Below, one piece after another: positions 7,640 to 14,537 of a DNA stretch of 33,728 nt; the stretch's first letter is position 1; each line of letters opens with the position of its first letter. The translations under genes were made by a program, and so were the position numbers. The notes below the pieces were generated by a model. The model had not been told where the DNA came from, searched no databases, and was given only the letters and a program-made list of their open reading frames with translations. The stretch comes from JBBRNV01 sp038227435 (GTDB lineage: Bacteria; Patescibacteriota; Minisyncoccia; Phycocordibacterales; CALRBL01): NCBI GenBank assembly GCA_038227435.1, contig JBBRPW010000003.1, forward strand, positions 1 through 33,728, given 5' to 3'.

Positions 7640-7765
7640 CTTGAGTAGGAAGCAATCAAATTTATTTGATTGTGGCAGGAATCGAAAGGCTTTCTATGTT
7701 TTTAAAAATTGAGTGAAGCGAGATTTGAAAAAAACCTGAAAGCCACGCGGCGTAGCCGAGATGAG
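7640..7765. other. Non-coding stretch with inverted repeats before repeat copy 2
   Basis: No gene is seen here. It contains ATCAAAT-TT-ATTTGAT, then GGCTTTC (7689-7695) matched by GAAAGCC (7737-7743), and GAGATG (7759-7764) that can pair with CATCTC inside repeat copy 2. The motif GGCAGGAATCGAA near 7674 resembles the reverse complement of a tRNA or tmRNA T-arm, but no complete tRNA fold could be drawn. It may be debris of an earlier tRNA-like end or part of the element. Confidence 0.3.
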
Positions 7766-7784
7766 CGGCATCTCCACAAAATTT
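7766..7784 (+). repeat. Direct repeat copy 2 of the tmRNA 3' end, putative attR
   Basis: Exact second copy of CGGCATCTCCACAAAATTT (copy 1 at 6747-6765). The sequence upstream does not form a tmRNA T-arm, so this is a partial duplicate and not a second gene. Confidence 0.6.
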
Positions 7785-7819
7785 AAAACACCTCAATTCA
7801 TGTGAGGTGTTTTAAATTT
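7779..7819. terminator. 17-bp perfect hairpin after repeat copy 2
   Basis: AAATTTAAAACACCTCA (7779-7795), a 7-nt loop, then its perfect complement (7803-7819). The G+C core is CACCTCA/TGAGGTG and the T-rich arm follows. Its position 2 nt after the tmRNA-like CTCCAC suggests it was the ssrA terminator before the 1-kb segment arrived. Confidence 0.65.
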
Positions 7820-7828
7820 CTGTGTTTA

Positions 7829-7954
7829 TTGAAGCAACTACTGGGCGGTCAGAGTCTCGTCGAAATTCTTCAAAAGGCCCTTGGTGGAGGACAGATGGCG
7901 GAAGTCCTTCAAAAAATGTTCAAGTCCCCAGGGACTGAAACGGCAGGAAAATAA
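7829..7954 (+). CDS. Possible 41-residue mini-gene with an internal duplication
   Basis: A frame open from 7785 ends at TAA 7952-7954. From TTG 7829 it reads LLGGQSLVEILQKAL, then GGGQMAEVLQKMF, then KSPGTETAGK. The two halves repeat GGQ-x(2-3)-E-[IV]-LQK at both the protein and DNA level. The ATG at 7895 has GGAGG only 4 nt upstream and would give a 19-residue peptide; TTG 7829 or GTG 7802 would include both repeats. A strong terminator follows at 7987. The base composition is G+C-rich like the next genes. A structured RNA is the alternative. No function is assigned. Confidence 0.3.
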   Translation: MKQLLGGQSLVEILQKALGGGQMAEVLQKMFKSPGTETAGK

Positions 7955-7986
7955 GACTCGGAAATAAGTCCTGAAAAGGCAAATCG

Positions 7987-8022
7987 TGCGGGTACCTTCG
8001 GGTACCCGCATTTTCTTTTTTT
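7987..8022 (+). terminator. Rho-independent terminator upstream of dut
   Basis: TGCGGGTACC-TTCG-GGTACCCGCA (7987-8010) followed by TTTTCTTTTTTT. It ends a plus-strand transcript from the 7820-7980 stretch, which supports that stretch being transcribed. Confidence 0.85.
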
Positions 8023-8081
8023 ATACTTGCCACTCATCCACTTCTCAACTACTATCAAGCAAACCCAACCAAGGAGGTCTC

Positions 8082-8699
8082 ATGAATCCAGTTACTCAGT
8101 TCCTTTTTTCCTGCATCATTTACTTGTTTATAAAGGCGGGACTCGTCCGATTTTACGTGATTCCAGGAGGAACATCGCCTTCTCGCCAGACAGATGGTGC
8201 AGTAGGATACGACACCCACATTCGAGCAATTGTTTCAAACAGTGAAATGGATCAAACAAATCCAAGATTGAGAAAAACATTATTTGATTTCAACAAGATA
8301 CCAGATGATCCGGAAATGGCTCAAAACGTATACACAGAAAACGGCGAGTTAGTATACGAAATTCCTCCCGGAGAATCAGTACTTGTAGGTATCGGTTTTG
8401 TTACGGAAATGAAATTTCCAATTTTTTTCTAGCTTGCCCCAAGAAGTGGTCTCGCCTCCAAATGGGGCATCACGGTAACAAATGCATCCGGCACTGTTGA
8501 TCCCGACTATCGAGGTGAAGCTGGGGTGTTGGTATACAATCGAAACAAGCACGGTTTCAGAATCAAACGAGGAATGCGAATTGCACAACTTATTTTTCAG
8601 ATCGCACTGATCCCGAGAATTGAAATTGTTGAGCATTACGAACAACTTGAGGGTACTAATCGTGGAACAGGAGGCTTCGGTTCAACCGGACTCAAGTAA
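8082..8699 (+). pseudogene. dut: dUTP diphosphatase gene with an in-frame TAG at codon 117
   Basis: dUTPase hydrolyses dUTP to dUMP, keeping uracil out of DNA and feeding thymidylate synthase. The ATG at 8082 has a full AAGGAGG 4 nt upstream. The frame holds motif 1 (GAVGYDTHIR, 39-48), then TAG at 8430-8432, then in the same frame motif 2 (LAPRSGLASKWG, 118-129), motif 3 (GTVDPDYRGE, 137-146), motif 4 (RGMRIAQLIF) and the C-terminal motif 5 (RGTGGFGSTG), ending at TAA 8697. Everything downstream of the TAG is intact, and dUTPases commonly have a polar residue such as Gln just before LAPRSG. TAG differs from CAG by one C-to-T change. Options are a recent nonsense mutation, translational readthrough, or a sequencing/strain variant. 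As annotated, termination at codon 117 removes the catalytic core. The gene is G+C-richer than the native genes. Confidence 0.88.
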
Positions 8700-8716
8700 G
8701 TTTCTAGATCTCAGAG

Positions 8717-8745
8717 GACCTTCGCGAAAGCGGAGGTCTTTTTTT
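8717..8745 (+). terminator. Rho-independent terminator of dut
   Basis: GACCTTCGC-GAAA-GCGGAGGTC (one G-U pair) followed by seven Ts, 18 nt after the TAA. Confidence 0.85.
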
Positions 8746-8772
8746 GTGAAAAAAAATCAATATAGAATTTGT

Positions 8773-8807
8773 ATAAAAAAATACCTCGAGCATTTTCATG
8801 CTCGAGG
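8773..8807 (-). terminator. Terminator of the SPFH gene
   Basis: On the minus strand CCTCGAGCA-TGAAAA-TGCTCGAGG (8807-8784) is followed by TATTTTTTTATAC. It converges with the dut terminator. Confidence 0.8.
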
Positions 8808-8842
8808 CGGGAAGGAATTAACCTCCCCTACTGTCTAAGGAA

Positions 8843-10159
8843 CTATTTCTTGACTGGCGTCGGAACCATCGGATGTGTTCCGCTTCCGGAAGTGACCGCG
8901 AGGTCGAGCGCCAAGTCCTTCGCGGCTTTCGCCGTAAGGAGTGTGATGAGATCAGCGGGACCACTCACTTGAGGGCTGCCAGAGGAACCTCCTCCACCCA
9001 TCACGATGCCAGGAACCCAAGCGCCTTTGTAGGCGCCGAGTGCTTCGGCATACATCTTATTAACCTCGACGTAGGCTGCGAGCTTTTTTTCGAGCGCGCC
9101 GTCTGCTGTCATTACCAACTGGCGACGTTGGGCTTCTCCTTCACCGAGAAGGATTTCGGTTTGCTTGGTTTGCTCAGCCGCCTTGGTGGCAAGCTCAGCT
9201 ACCGCTAACCGTTGTTTGCCCTGCATTTCGGCGACGTCTTTTTCTTGCTGAGCCTTGGTTACGGCTTCCGAGCGGAACACTTCTTGTTTCCATTTGGCTT
9301 CGGCCGCCTTGGCCTCACCTTCTTTGGTTGCAGTTAGCACGCGCTACTCGGCCGTTTTGGCATGGGCGATGGAAGTCTGTACTTCCATAATCGCCTCCTG
9401 TTGCTTGGAGATCTGTTTCTCCACACTCTCATCATATTTTATCTGATTGAGAGAGAGGTTGTTTGTCTTGATCCCGTAGGTCGTAATGACCGAGACATCT
9501 TCGCGTTGAATCTTTCCGTCGGCGCCTTTGATAGGCTCGACGAGTTTTACACGCTTGGTCTCCTTAGTTACGGGATCGGTCATGGTGGTTTCCCGAATCT
9601 CTGTCCGGTAGACACCATTCACGAACTGGTCATCGATCAAACTCAACATGTCATTACGCCGTGCGGCATACGACTCTGCTGAACTCATCAAAGGGCCTGT
9701 CATGAAGATCGATTTCTCGAGTGCGGTCCGAATGAGTTGCTGCTCGATCGCGGCATGACTGCCGTATTTCGAGTGAATCATCTCAAGCATCGCTTGGTCA
9801 TGGGGCATTTCCCAAGAGAGGGATCCGGAGATTTGAGCATGGGCACCATCATTAAAACGGACCGTAATGCTCTCGTCTTTTGGATTCCCTTGATCGGACT
9901 TTGACGAAAACCAGAACTGGCTTCGTTTGTGATACCGGGTCACTGACCCGAAACCCTGCCACTTCATGCCGGGGGTATTGTGAAAGGTCAGCTCGCCTTT
10001 GAAGGGCGACTGAACGACCACGATTTCGCCGGCATCAACACTGACAAAGGACTTTGAGCCTCCAATGAGCAGTGTGATGACAAGTATTAAACAGAATGCG
10101 GTAATGACCGCCGCCTTGATTTTGCCCGACATATTGTCGGACTCGCTTGGTAATTTCAT
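8843..10159 (-). pseudogene. SPFH/band-7 membrane protein gene with an in-frame TAG at codon 272
   Basis: SPFH (stomatin/prohibitin/flotillin) proteins are membrane-anchored scaffolds. From the ATG at 10159 the frame has one N-terminal transmembrane helix (residues about 15-33, AAVITAFCLILVITLLIGG), the band-7 domain (FVSVDAGEIVVVQSPFKGEL... to about 250) and a long Ala/Glu/Lys/Gln-rich coiled coil (about 250-350). A Gly-rich linker (MGGGGSSG) and a hydrophobic C-terminal helix follow. TAG at 9346-9344 interrupts the coiled coil at AHAKTAE-[TAG]-RVLTATKEGEAKAAEAK, and the frame continues unbroken to TAG 8845-8843. A Gln fits the gap well. An internal GTG (9340) right after the TAG could restart the coiled-coil half. 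The ATG at 10132 is an alternative start. The small membrane protein at 10196 lies just upstream. Confidence 0.85.
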
Positions 10160-10163
10160 TTAC

Positions 10164-10193
10164 GGGATTGGGATTGGGATTGAGATTGGGTTT
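10164..10193 (+). repeat. Hexamer tandem repeat (GGGATT)n
   Basis: Three perfect GGGATT units, then GAGATT and GGGTTT, fill the gap between the SPFH start codon and the upstream small gene. On the transcribed strand this is a C-rich, structure-free leader. Probably a slippage-prone simple repeat. Confidence 0.85.
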
Positions 10194-10195
10194 GT

Positions 10196-10393
10196 TTACT
10201 TGCTCTTAGGGGTTTTGTTTTTTCCGTTTCGAAGCATGCCTTTTGGGAGTACTTTTTCAAGCATCTTAATAAGGTTGTCGAGACATGGAAGTATTGGGGT
10301 TTTTTTCCAAAGTGGAATTGCAACTTGCGTTACAACACCTCCAAGAATAATCAACACAACGAAGTACTCAACTACTACGATTAGGATTCTCAT
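10196..10393 (-). CDS. Small single-span membrane protein, 65 aa
   Basis: The ATG at 10393 begins MRILIVVVEYFVVLIILGG, a transmembrane helix, followed by VVTQVAIPLWKKTPILPCL and a basic, Lys-rich C-terminal tail (GKNKTPKSK). A TTG two codons upstream is the other possible start. I believe short proteins with this helix-VVTQ-x-P-P pattern recur in Parcubacteria, but no function is known to me. It lies 36 nt upstream of the SPFH gene on the same strand with no terminator between, so the two probably form an operon. Confidence 0.55.
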   Translation of the reverse strand: MRILIVVVEYFVVLIILGGVVTQVAIPLWKKTPILPCLDNLIKMLEKVLPKGMLRNGKNKTPKSK

Positions 10394-10518
10394 TTTCAAT
10401 GACCAGGGCCTCGGAATGAGGTTTGTTATGGTCTGTGGCTATAATACAACATATTTTTATAAAGTCAATAGAGTATTTTAAATTTATTTTCCTGTTTTTT
10501 CTAAATTTAAAAACAAAA

Positions 10519-10548
10519 TTAACAATCCTCCTATAAATAGGATATAAA
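10519..10548 (+). promoter_or_regulatory. Promoter of the 10555 gene (leaderless type)
   Basis: TTAACA (10519-10524), 18 nt, TATAAA (10543-10548), then six bases and the ATG at 10555. Transcription would start at the ATG. Confidence 0.55.
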
Positions 10549-10554
10549 TTAATA

Positions 10555-10836
10555 ATGATCAATCGAAACAAAATCACCGCGAGTCACTCTACCCTAACCG
10601 AAACAGCGAAAGAGATTGTTAGGGTTGCACTCTCTCTCGAGAAAGTTTCAAAAATTAGTATTGGCATTATAAAGCGAACTCGTACAGGCGGTGGTCGGAA
10701 AGATATTAAATTTCTAAAAGTAACAGGAGGTATAAAAGCAAAAATCCGCGGAAGCGGATCTGTGCAGGAAGTTATTTTTTATACTTCATCTCCTAAAGAA
10801 GTTGCTAATATCCTTTCAAAAGAAATATTCAGCTAG
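10555..10836 (+). CDS. Small basic protein, 93 aa (possibly DUF2103-like)
   Basis: A leaderless start at 10555 fits the promoter. The N-terminal half looks helical (TLTETAKEIVRVALSLEKV). The C-terminal half contains KISIGIIKRTRTGGGRKDIKFLKV, then VTGGIKAKIRGSGSVQEVIFYTSS, a strand-rich pattern with a Gly-rich turn. From memory this resembles small DUF2103-type proteins, but the metal-binding cysteines of some of those are absent, so the match is weak. TAG is followed directly by an in-frame TAA, a tandem stop. It converges with the 10861 gene, and the short gap contains GTAATTAA/TTAATTAC, too A/T-rich to be a convincing terminator. Confidence 0.6.
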   Translation: MINRNKITASHSTLTETAKEIVRVALSLEKVSKISIGIIKRTRTGGGRKDIKFLKVTGGIKAKIRGSGSVQEVIFYTSSPKEVANILSKEIFS

Positions 10837-10860
10837 TAATTAACTCTTTCTAAGATTTAA

Positions 10861-11514
10861 TTACCAAATTCGATAACAAGTTGTAGCTTGCCAGATTGTA
10901 TATCCTTGTGGGCAATAAAGTCGGCCGTTAATGTAATATCCTGTTGCCACTACTCCGCAACTTCCGTTTATATACTGTAGGCCAGCCGAGCAGTTGTGAT
11001 TGTTGTAGTTATTTCCGTATCCATATCCACTTCCGTATCCGTTTCCATATCCATAGTTATTTCCGTATCCATAACTGTTTCCGTTTCCATAATTATATGG
11101 ATAAGAGTTTGAATAATTATTTCCATAACTACCAGCATAGTAATTATTGTCGTAACTATAATTGCCATTAGTATAATTACCGTAAGAGTATCCATTATTA
11201 TTATTTGAATAATTTGAATTGTTTCCGTAATAATTTAGATACGATGGATACGAATTGTAATAATAACTAGGTTGAGCTGTGTAAGTATTATTGTAACCAT
11301 AGTTAGAATATCCATTATTGTAGTAACTAGAATCGTAATAATTCGAGTTATTTCCATAATAATTTGTATACCCGTAATTTGATTGCGGGTATGAATAATA
11401 GCCACCATAGCTAGTATCGGCGCTCACTGTTGCCGTAGGCACCATAAATACCGACACAAAAACAAGCATTATAGCCACCGTTGTGTATGCCGACTTAATT
11501 AATATGTTTTTCAT
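10861..11514 (-). CDS. Secreted Tyr/Asn/Gly-rich low-complexity protein
   Basis: 217 residues. Signal peptide 1-33 (MKNILIKSAYTTVAIMLVFV..., cleavage near VSA). Residues about 34-172 are almost entirely Tyr, Asn, Gly and Ser in imperfect repeats such as NYYGNNSNY and YGYGNNYGYG, a prion-like or adhesive composition. The last 43 residues form a compact domain with four cysteines (CSAGLQYINGSCG, LYCPQGY, TTCYRIW), enough for two disulfides. The dsbA/dsbB-type genes in this window could form them. A TATAAT ends 8 nt before the ATG (11528-11523), giving a near-leaderless mRNA. It follows argS after 51 nt. A surface or attachment role is a guess from composition. Confidence 0.75.
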   Translation of the reverse strand: MKNILIKSAYTTVAIMLVFVSVFMVPTATVSADTSYGGYYSYPQSNYGYTNYYGNNSNYYDSSYYNNGYSNYGYNNTYTAQPSYYYNSYPSYLNYYGNNSNYSNNNNGYSYGNYTNGNYSYDNNYYAGSYGNNYSNSYPYNYGNGNSYGYGNNYGYGNGYGSGYGYGNNYNNHNCSAGLQYINGSCGVVATGYYINGRLYCPQGYTIWQATTCYRIW

Positions 11515-11565
11515 GATGTCGCATTATAACCATATAAAGAGAAAGGGTTCAAGGTATGAAATAGT

Positions 11566-13386
11566 TTACATTTTGAGTGGTACTTTGATTCCAAGTATAG
11601 AAAGGCAGTTTTCAATCGTAGTTGCAACAACATGAGTTAAGTTGATGAGTGATTTACTCTTTTCTATTTCATCACCAACAATCATTTCTTCGGCATAAAG
11701 CGAATTAAATTGTGAAGCTAGTTGAAGTGCATATGTTACAACGTGTTGAGGAGCACGTTCAGTGAGAGATGATTCGACAATTTCTGGAAAACGAACAACT
11801 AATCTTGAAAGTGTTTTTGCTTGTTCTTTCTCAAATTCATTTGTAAAACTATTCGTATCAATTTTTCCAAATTTCTCATCAGCTTTTTTCAAAATTGAAA
11901 GTGCTCGAGTGTGAGTGTATTGCAAATACGGTCCTGAATCCCCTTCTATTGATAGTGCCTGTTCTTTGTCGTACACAATGTCGCGTCCGATTGCTTGTTT
12001 TAATACAGAAAACTTTATAGCTCCTACTGCGATAATTGAAACGATCTTTTCTATTTCTTCATCAGGTATTTTCCGATCCTTCATCACTTCCTTTACTGTT
12101 TTTTTAGCATCTTCAATTAGCATTTTTCCAGACACAATATTTCCAGTTCGTGAACTCACTTTTCCTTGTCCTTCGGCAAAACGCATCATTCCATGGCCAA
12201 TATGCGAGGTTATTTCACCTTCTTTTGGAAGTACTTCTCTCATTGCAGCAATTACTACCTTAAAATTTTCATTTTGTTCTTTAGCAGTCACAATAAGTGA
12301 AATATCAATTTCTTTTTTTGTATCACTTTGTATTCCAAATCGTTCGGTTTTTAATTCGGCCAATGCCAAATCTTTTGCTGCATAAATAGGTACTCCTTGA
12401 GAACTAATAAATACTGCGGTGTGCAAACCAACTTTTTCTCCTCTATATATAGTGGCCCCCTCACTTACTTCAAATGTTTTGCCTGATTCCGCAATACCTG
12501 TATGTTCTTTTACAATTTTCAAAGCTGGAGTAGCTGTTTGGCTTTCAAAAAAATAATGATCGAATTTTGTTCCTAATTCTGCATAAATTTCTTCGAATGC
12601 TTCCAAACTCCACTCTTTTCCTTTATCGTAAATTTCGTTTACTTCATTATCAGATCGGTCATAAATCTTTTTATTGATTTCTTGAATTTCATTTTCAATT
12701 TTTTGTTGATCTTCATTTAATGGAATTAAAACTCCCTTATCATCTTTTTCTCTTTTTGATTTTGAAGAACCAAGCGCATATGCTTTTCCTAAAAATCCAA
12801 CTTTAGTTTGTAAGTCTGCTTCGTCCGTTGGCCATGCTTCGTCTAAAAGACGTAGGCCCCAGATAGTAACTGCAACATGGCGCCCAACATCTCCTTGGTA
12901 AGACACTCGCTTAACAGTAGCTCCCGCCCATTCGTATGAATTAGCTAAAAATTCGCCGATTACATTACTCATGGCATGCCCGATATGAAATTCTTTAAAT
13001 GGATTCGGGTCGGTGTAATCAATTACTACTAATTTATTTTTTTGTAATTCGTTTTTACCAAAATTATGCGGATATTTAAGCGCCTCAATAATTTTATTTG
13101 AGATAAAATAATTTGAAAGATAAAAATTGATGAAACCAGGACCCGCCACTTCTACTTTTGAAATTTCAGTTGGTAAATTTTTTGTAATTTCAGCCACAAT
13201 AAGTACTGCAAGTTCAACAGGATTTTTCTTTAATTGTTTGGCCAAACTAAGAGCAATATTAGTTGAATAATCTCCATGAGAAATATCTACTGGATGATCG
13301 AGTTTGATTTCCGAATCCCCGATTTCTGGCGCAAACGTTTTAGCTGCAGAAGCAGTTACATTTCGTATCATTTCAGTAATATCCAT
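11566..13386 (-). CDS. argS: Arginyl-tRNA synthetase
   Basis: Charges tRNA-Arg with arginine (class I synthetase); 606 residues, normal length. Evidence: an N-terminal Add-1 type domain; the class I motif as FHIGHAMSNVIGEF; the ArgRS-typical DPNPFKEFHIGH context; the second signature as GKVSSRTGN in place of KMSKS, as is common in ArgRS; and the C-terminal DALR anticodon-binding domain (LQYTHTRALSILKK onward). The frame stays open to 13551, but the start at 13386 is chosen because homologous sequence begins there and TACAGT ends exactly 6 nt before it. The upstream open part overlaps the terminator of the 13472 gene and is not coding. Confidence 0.96.
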   Translation of the reverse strand: MDITEMIRNVTASAAKTFAPEIGDSEIKLDHPVDISHGDYSTNIALSLAKQLKKNPVELAVLIVAEITKNLPTEISKVEVAGPGFINFYLSNYFISNKIIEALKYPHNFGKNELQKNKLVVIDYTDPNPFKEFHIGHAMSNVIGEFLANSYEWAGATVKRVSYQGDVGRHVAVTIWGLRLLDEAWPTDEADLQTKVGFLGKAYALGSSKSKREKDDKGVLIPLNEDQQKIENEIQEINKKIYDRSDNEVNEIYDKGKEWSLEAFEEIYAELGTKFDHYFFESQTATPALKIVKEHTGIAESGKTFEVSEGATIYRGEKVGLHTAVFISSQGVPIYAAKDLALAELKTERFGIQSDTKKEIDISLIVTAKEQNENFKVVIAAMREVLPKEGEITSHIGHGMMRFAEGQGKVSSRTGNIVSGKMLIEDAKKTVKEVMKDRKIPDEEIEKIVSIIAVGAIKFSVLKQAIGRDIVYDKEQALSIEGDSGPYLQYTHTRALSILKKADEKFGKIDTNSFTNEFEKEQAKTLSRLVVRFPEIVESSLTERAPQHVVTYALQLASQFNSLYAEEMIVGDEIEKSKSLINLTHVVATTIENCLSILGIKVPLKM

Positions 13387-13392
13387 GGCCTT

Positions 13393-13398
13393 ACTGTA
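13393..13398 (-). promoter_or_regulatory. -10 box of argS (leaderless type)
   Basis: TACAGT on the minus strand, six bases (AAGGCC) before the ATG at 13386. No clear -35 box. The terminator just upstream argues that argS needs its own promoter. Confidence 0.4.
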
Positions 13399-13415
13399 GC
13401 AAATGGGCTGGCAAT

Positions 13416-13452
13416 TAAAAAGGCCGCTAACACCCGTAGGTTTTAGCGGCCT
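13416..13452 (-). terminator. Terminator of the 13472-13789 gene
   Basis: On the minus strand AGGCCGCTAA (13452-13443), a 12-nt loop, TTAGCGGCCT (13430-13421), then TTTTT. Confidence 0.85.
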
Positions 13453-13471
13453 GATGAAAACGTGTAGGGTA

Positions 13472-13789
13472 TTAGTGCCCTCGAGGGAGTGAAGGTGAAA
13501 TATACTCACCGACTGCATTCCGGAGCATGAGGACGAAGTCAGGAGCCTCAACTTTGCGCTCCGAAAACTTGGCTTTGTTTCCCGGGTTTTTAGCCCAAAG
13601 AACTTTGACCAAAGCCTTCAAAAATCTTTCCATGAGATAGGGCTGCTTTTGGGCAGCTATTTCAATTTCTCTGAAAAGAGTCAACCAAGCGCCCAGACCT
13701 GTAAACTTTCTTTCAAATTGTTCTTTGACGAGAGGCTCGTGGACAAAACAAAAGGGTTTAGTGCTAAGAACCGCGGAGATGATATCCAT
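13472..13789 (-). CDS. Hypothetical protein, 105 aa
   Basis: The start at 13789 is the first ATG after an in-frame TAA. No clear Shine-Dalgarno or -10 box is seen, so the start is uncertain; the ATG 52 codons further in (MERFLKALVK) is an alternative. The protein is soluble and amphipathic, with Phe/Lys/Leu-rich helices (LVKEQFERKF, MERFLKALVKVLW) and no motif I recognise. It has its own strong terminator, forms a single-gene unit between tmk and argS, and is somewhat G+C-richer than both, like the other isolated unknown genes here. No function is assigned. Confidence 0.55.
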   Translation of the reverse strand: MDIISAVLSTKPFCFVHEPLVKEQFERKFTGLGAWLTLFREIEIAAQKQPYLMERFLKALVKVLWAKNPGNKAKFSERKVEAPDFVLMLRNAVGEYISPSLPRGH

Positions 13790-13852
13790 GAAATTAATGG
13801 GTTGGGGTTAAACTACTCTGAAGCGATACTAGCGCAAAAAAAATATTTGGTC

Positions 13853-13887
13853 TACAGAAAACTGCCGCACAGTAAATATGCGGCAGT
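13853..13887 (-). terminator. Terminator of the glyA-tmk operon
   Basis: On the minus strand ACTGCCGCA (13887-13879), loop, TGCGGCAGT (13869-13861) followed by TTTCTGTAG, 16 nt after the tmk stop. Confidence 0.75.
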
Positions 13888-13903
13888 CGAACAAATTATC
13901 GAA

Positions 13904-14536
13904 CTATCCTATTAATTTCTTTAAAACCTCGTCCAAATCTTTAGCGACTGTATTGAAATCGTTGTTAGCATCTACAATAGAATGATTAACTAACTTCTTA
14001 AACGCAGTCACCCCCTCTTGCATACGGATATGGAAATCAACTTTTGCTTTATCAAAATGATTAATTTCACTTTGATCTTTTTGTTGTTGTTTTCGTTTCA
14101 ATCCAATCTCAATATCTACATCAAGAAAAATATAAATGTCTGGTTCATATTCGCGAGTAATTTCTTTTCTCACGGCATGAAATAATTCAGTTAAATGATG
14201 ATTTTGTTTTCCGTGCAATTGATACGCAAACGTTGAAGAATCGTACCTATCACAGATTACATGTTTCCCTGATTTAAGTGCAGGGATAATGGTATGAACC
14301 ATGTGATCTTGCCTTGCAGCATTGAATAAACAAAGCATTGTTAATGCATCTGCCTCGTGTGCAAATTCAGAAAATAAAATTAAATTTCTAATTTGCTCAG
14401 CGTATGGCGATCCGCCGGGCTCACGACTAAAAACAACACTGTCTTTATATATTTCTTTCAGCCTTTTTATGTGGCTACTTTTTCCTGATCCCTCACCCCC
14501 TTCAAGAACAATAAATTTTCCTCGAGTATTTTCCAT
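13904..14536 (-). CDS. tmk: Thymidylate kinase
   Basis: Phosphorylates dTMP to dTDP, the step after thymidylate synthase; 210 residues, normal length. The P-loop is GGEGSGKS (13-20), the substrate-binding REPGGSPYAEQIR segment is at 38-50, and the DRY motif (CDRYDSSTFAYQ) is at 95-106. The lid-region segment around GLKRKQQQKDQ is basic. The ATG lies 1 nt from the glyA stop, so the two genes are translationally coupled in one operon. The stop is TAG, followed by the terminator hairpin. This shows that TAG works as a true stop in native genes. Confidence 0.95.
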   Translation of the reverse strand: MENTRGKFIVLEGGEGSGKSSHIKRLKEIYKDSVVFSREPGGSPYAEQIRNLILFSEFAHEADALTMLCLFNAARQDHMVHTIIPALKSGKHVICDRYDSSTFAYQLHGKQNHHLTELFHAVRKEITREYEPDIYIFLDVDIEIGLKRKQQQKDQSEINHFDKAKVDFHIRMQEGVTAFKKLVNHSIVDANNDFNTVAKDLDEVLKKLIG

Positions 14537-14537
14537 A

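Larger units (their letters stand above)
6766..7784. mobile_element. Putative about 1-kb element inserted at the tmRNA 3' end
   Basis: The interval between the two 19-bp repeats is 1019 bp per repeat unit. It holds one membrane-protein gene (6781-7470, opposite to ssrA), a strong 19-bp hairpin and about 125 nt of further sequence. It encodes no integrase, so it would be a non-autonomous or decayed element. A fitting detail is that the hairpin right after copy 2 (7779-7819) looks like the original ssrA terminator, now displaced by 1 kb. The alternative is that the repeat arose by local duplication of the tmRNA tail. Confidence 0.35.

Noticed and set aside
7668..7700. Possible tRNA on the minus strand (GGCAGGAATCGAA resembles a T-arm)
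   Set aside because: No matching acceptor stem, anticodon arm or complementary T-stem could be drawn.
8082..10159. Whole-genome reassignment of UAG to Gln
   Set aside because: smpB, tmk, folA, the SIMPL gene, the sigma and putative anti-sigma genes all end in TAG right before terminators, the next gene or unrelated sequence, so UAG is a working stop in native genes.
10164..10193. Telomere-like GGGATT repeats
   Set aside because: Only five units between two genes, more simply a slippage repeat in an intergenic leader.
13387..13551. N-terminal extension of ArgS to 13551
   Set aside because: It crosses the terminator of the upstream gene and has no ArgRS similarity; the start at 13386 fits both homology and the -10 spacing.
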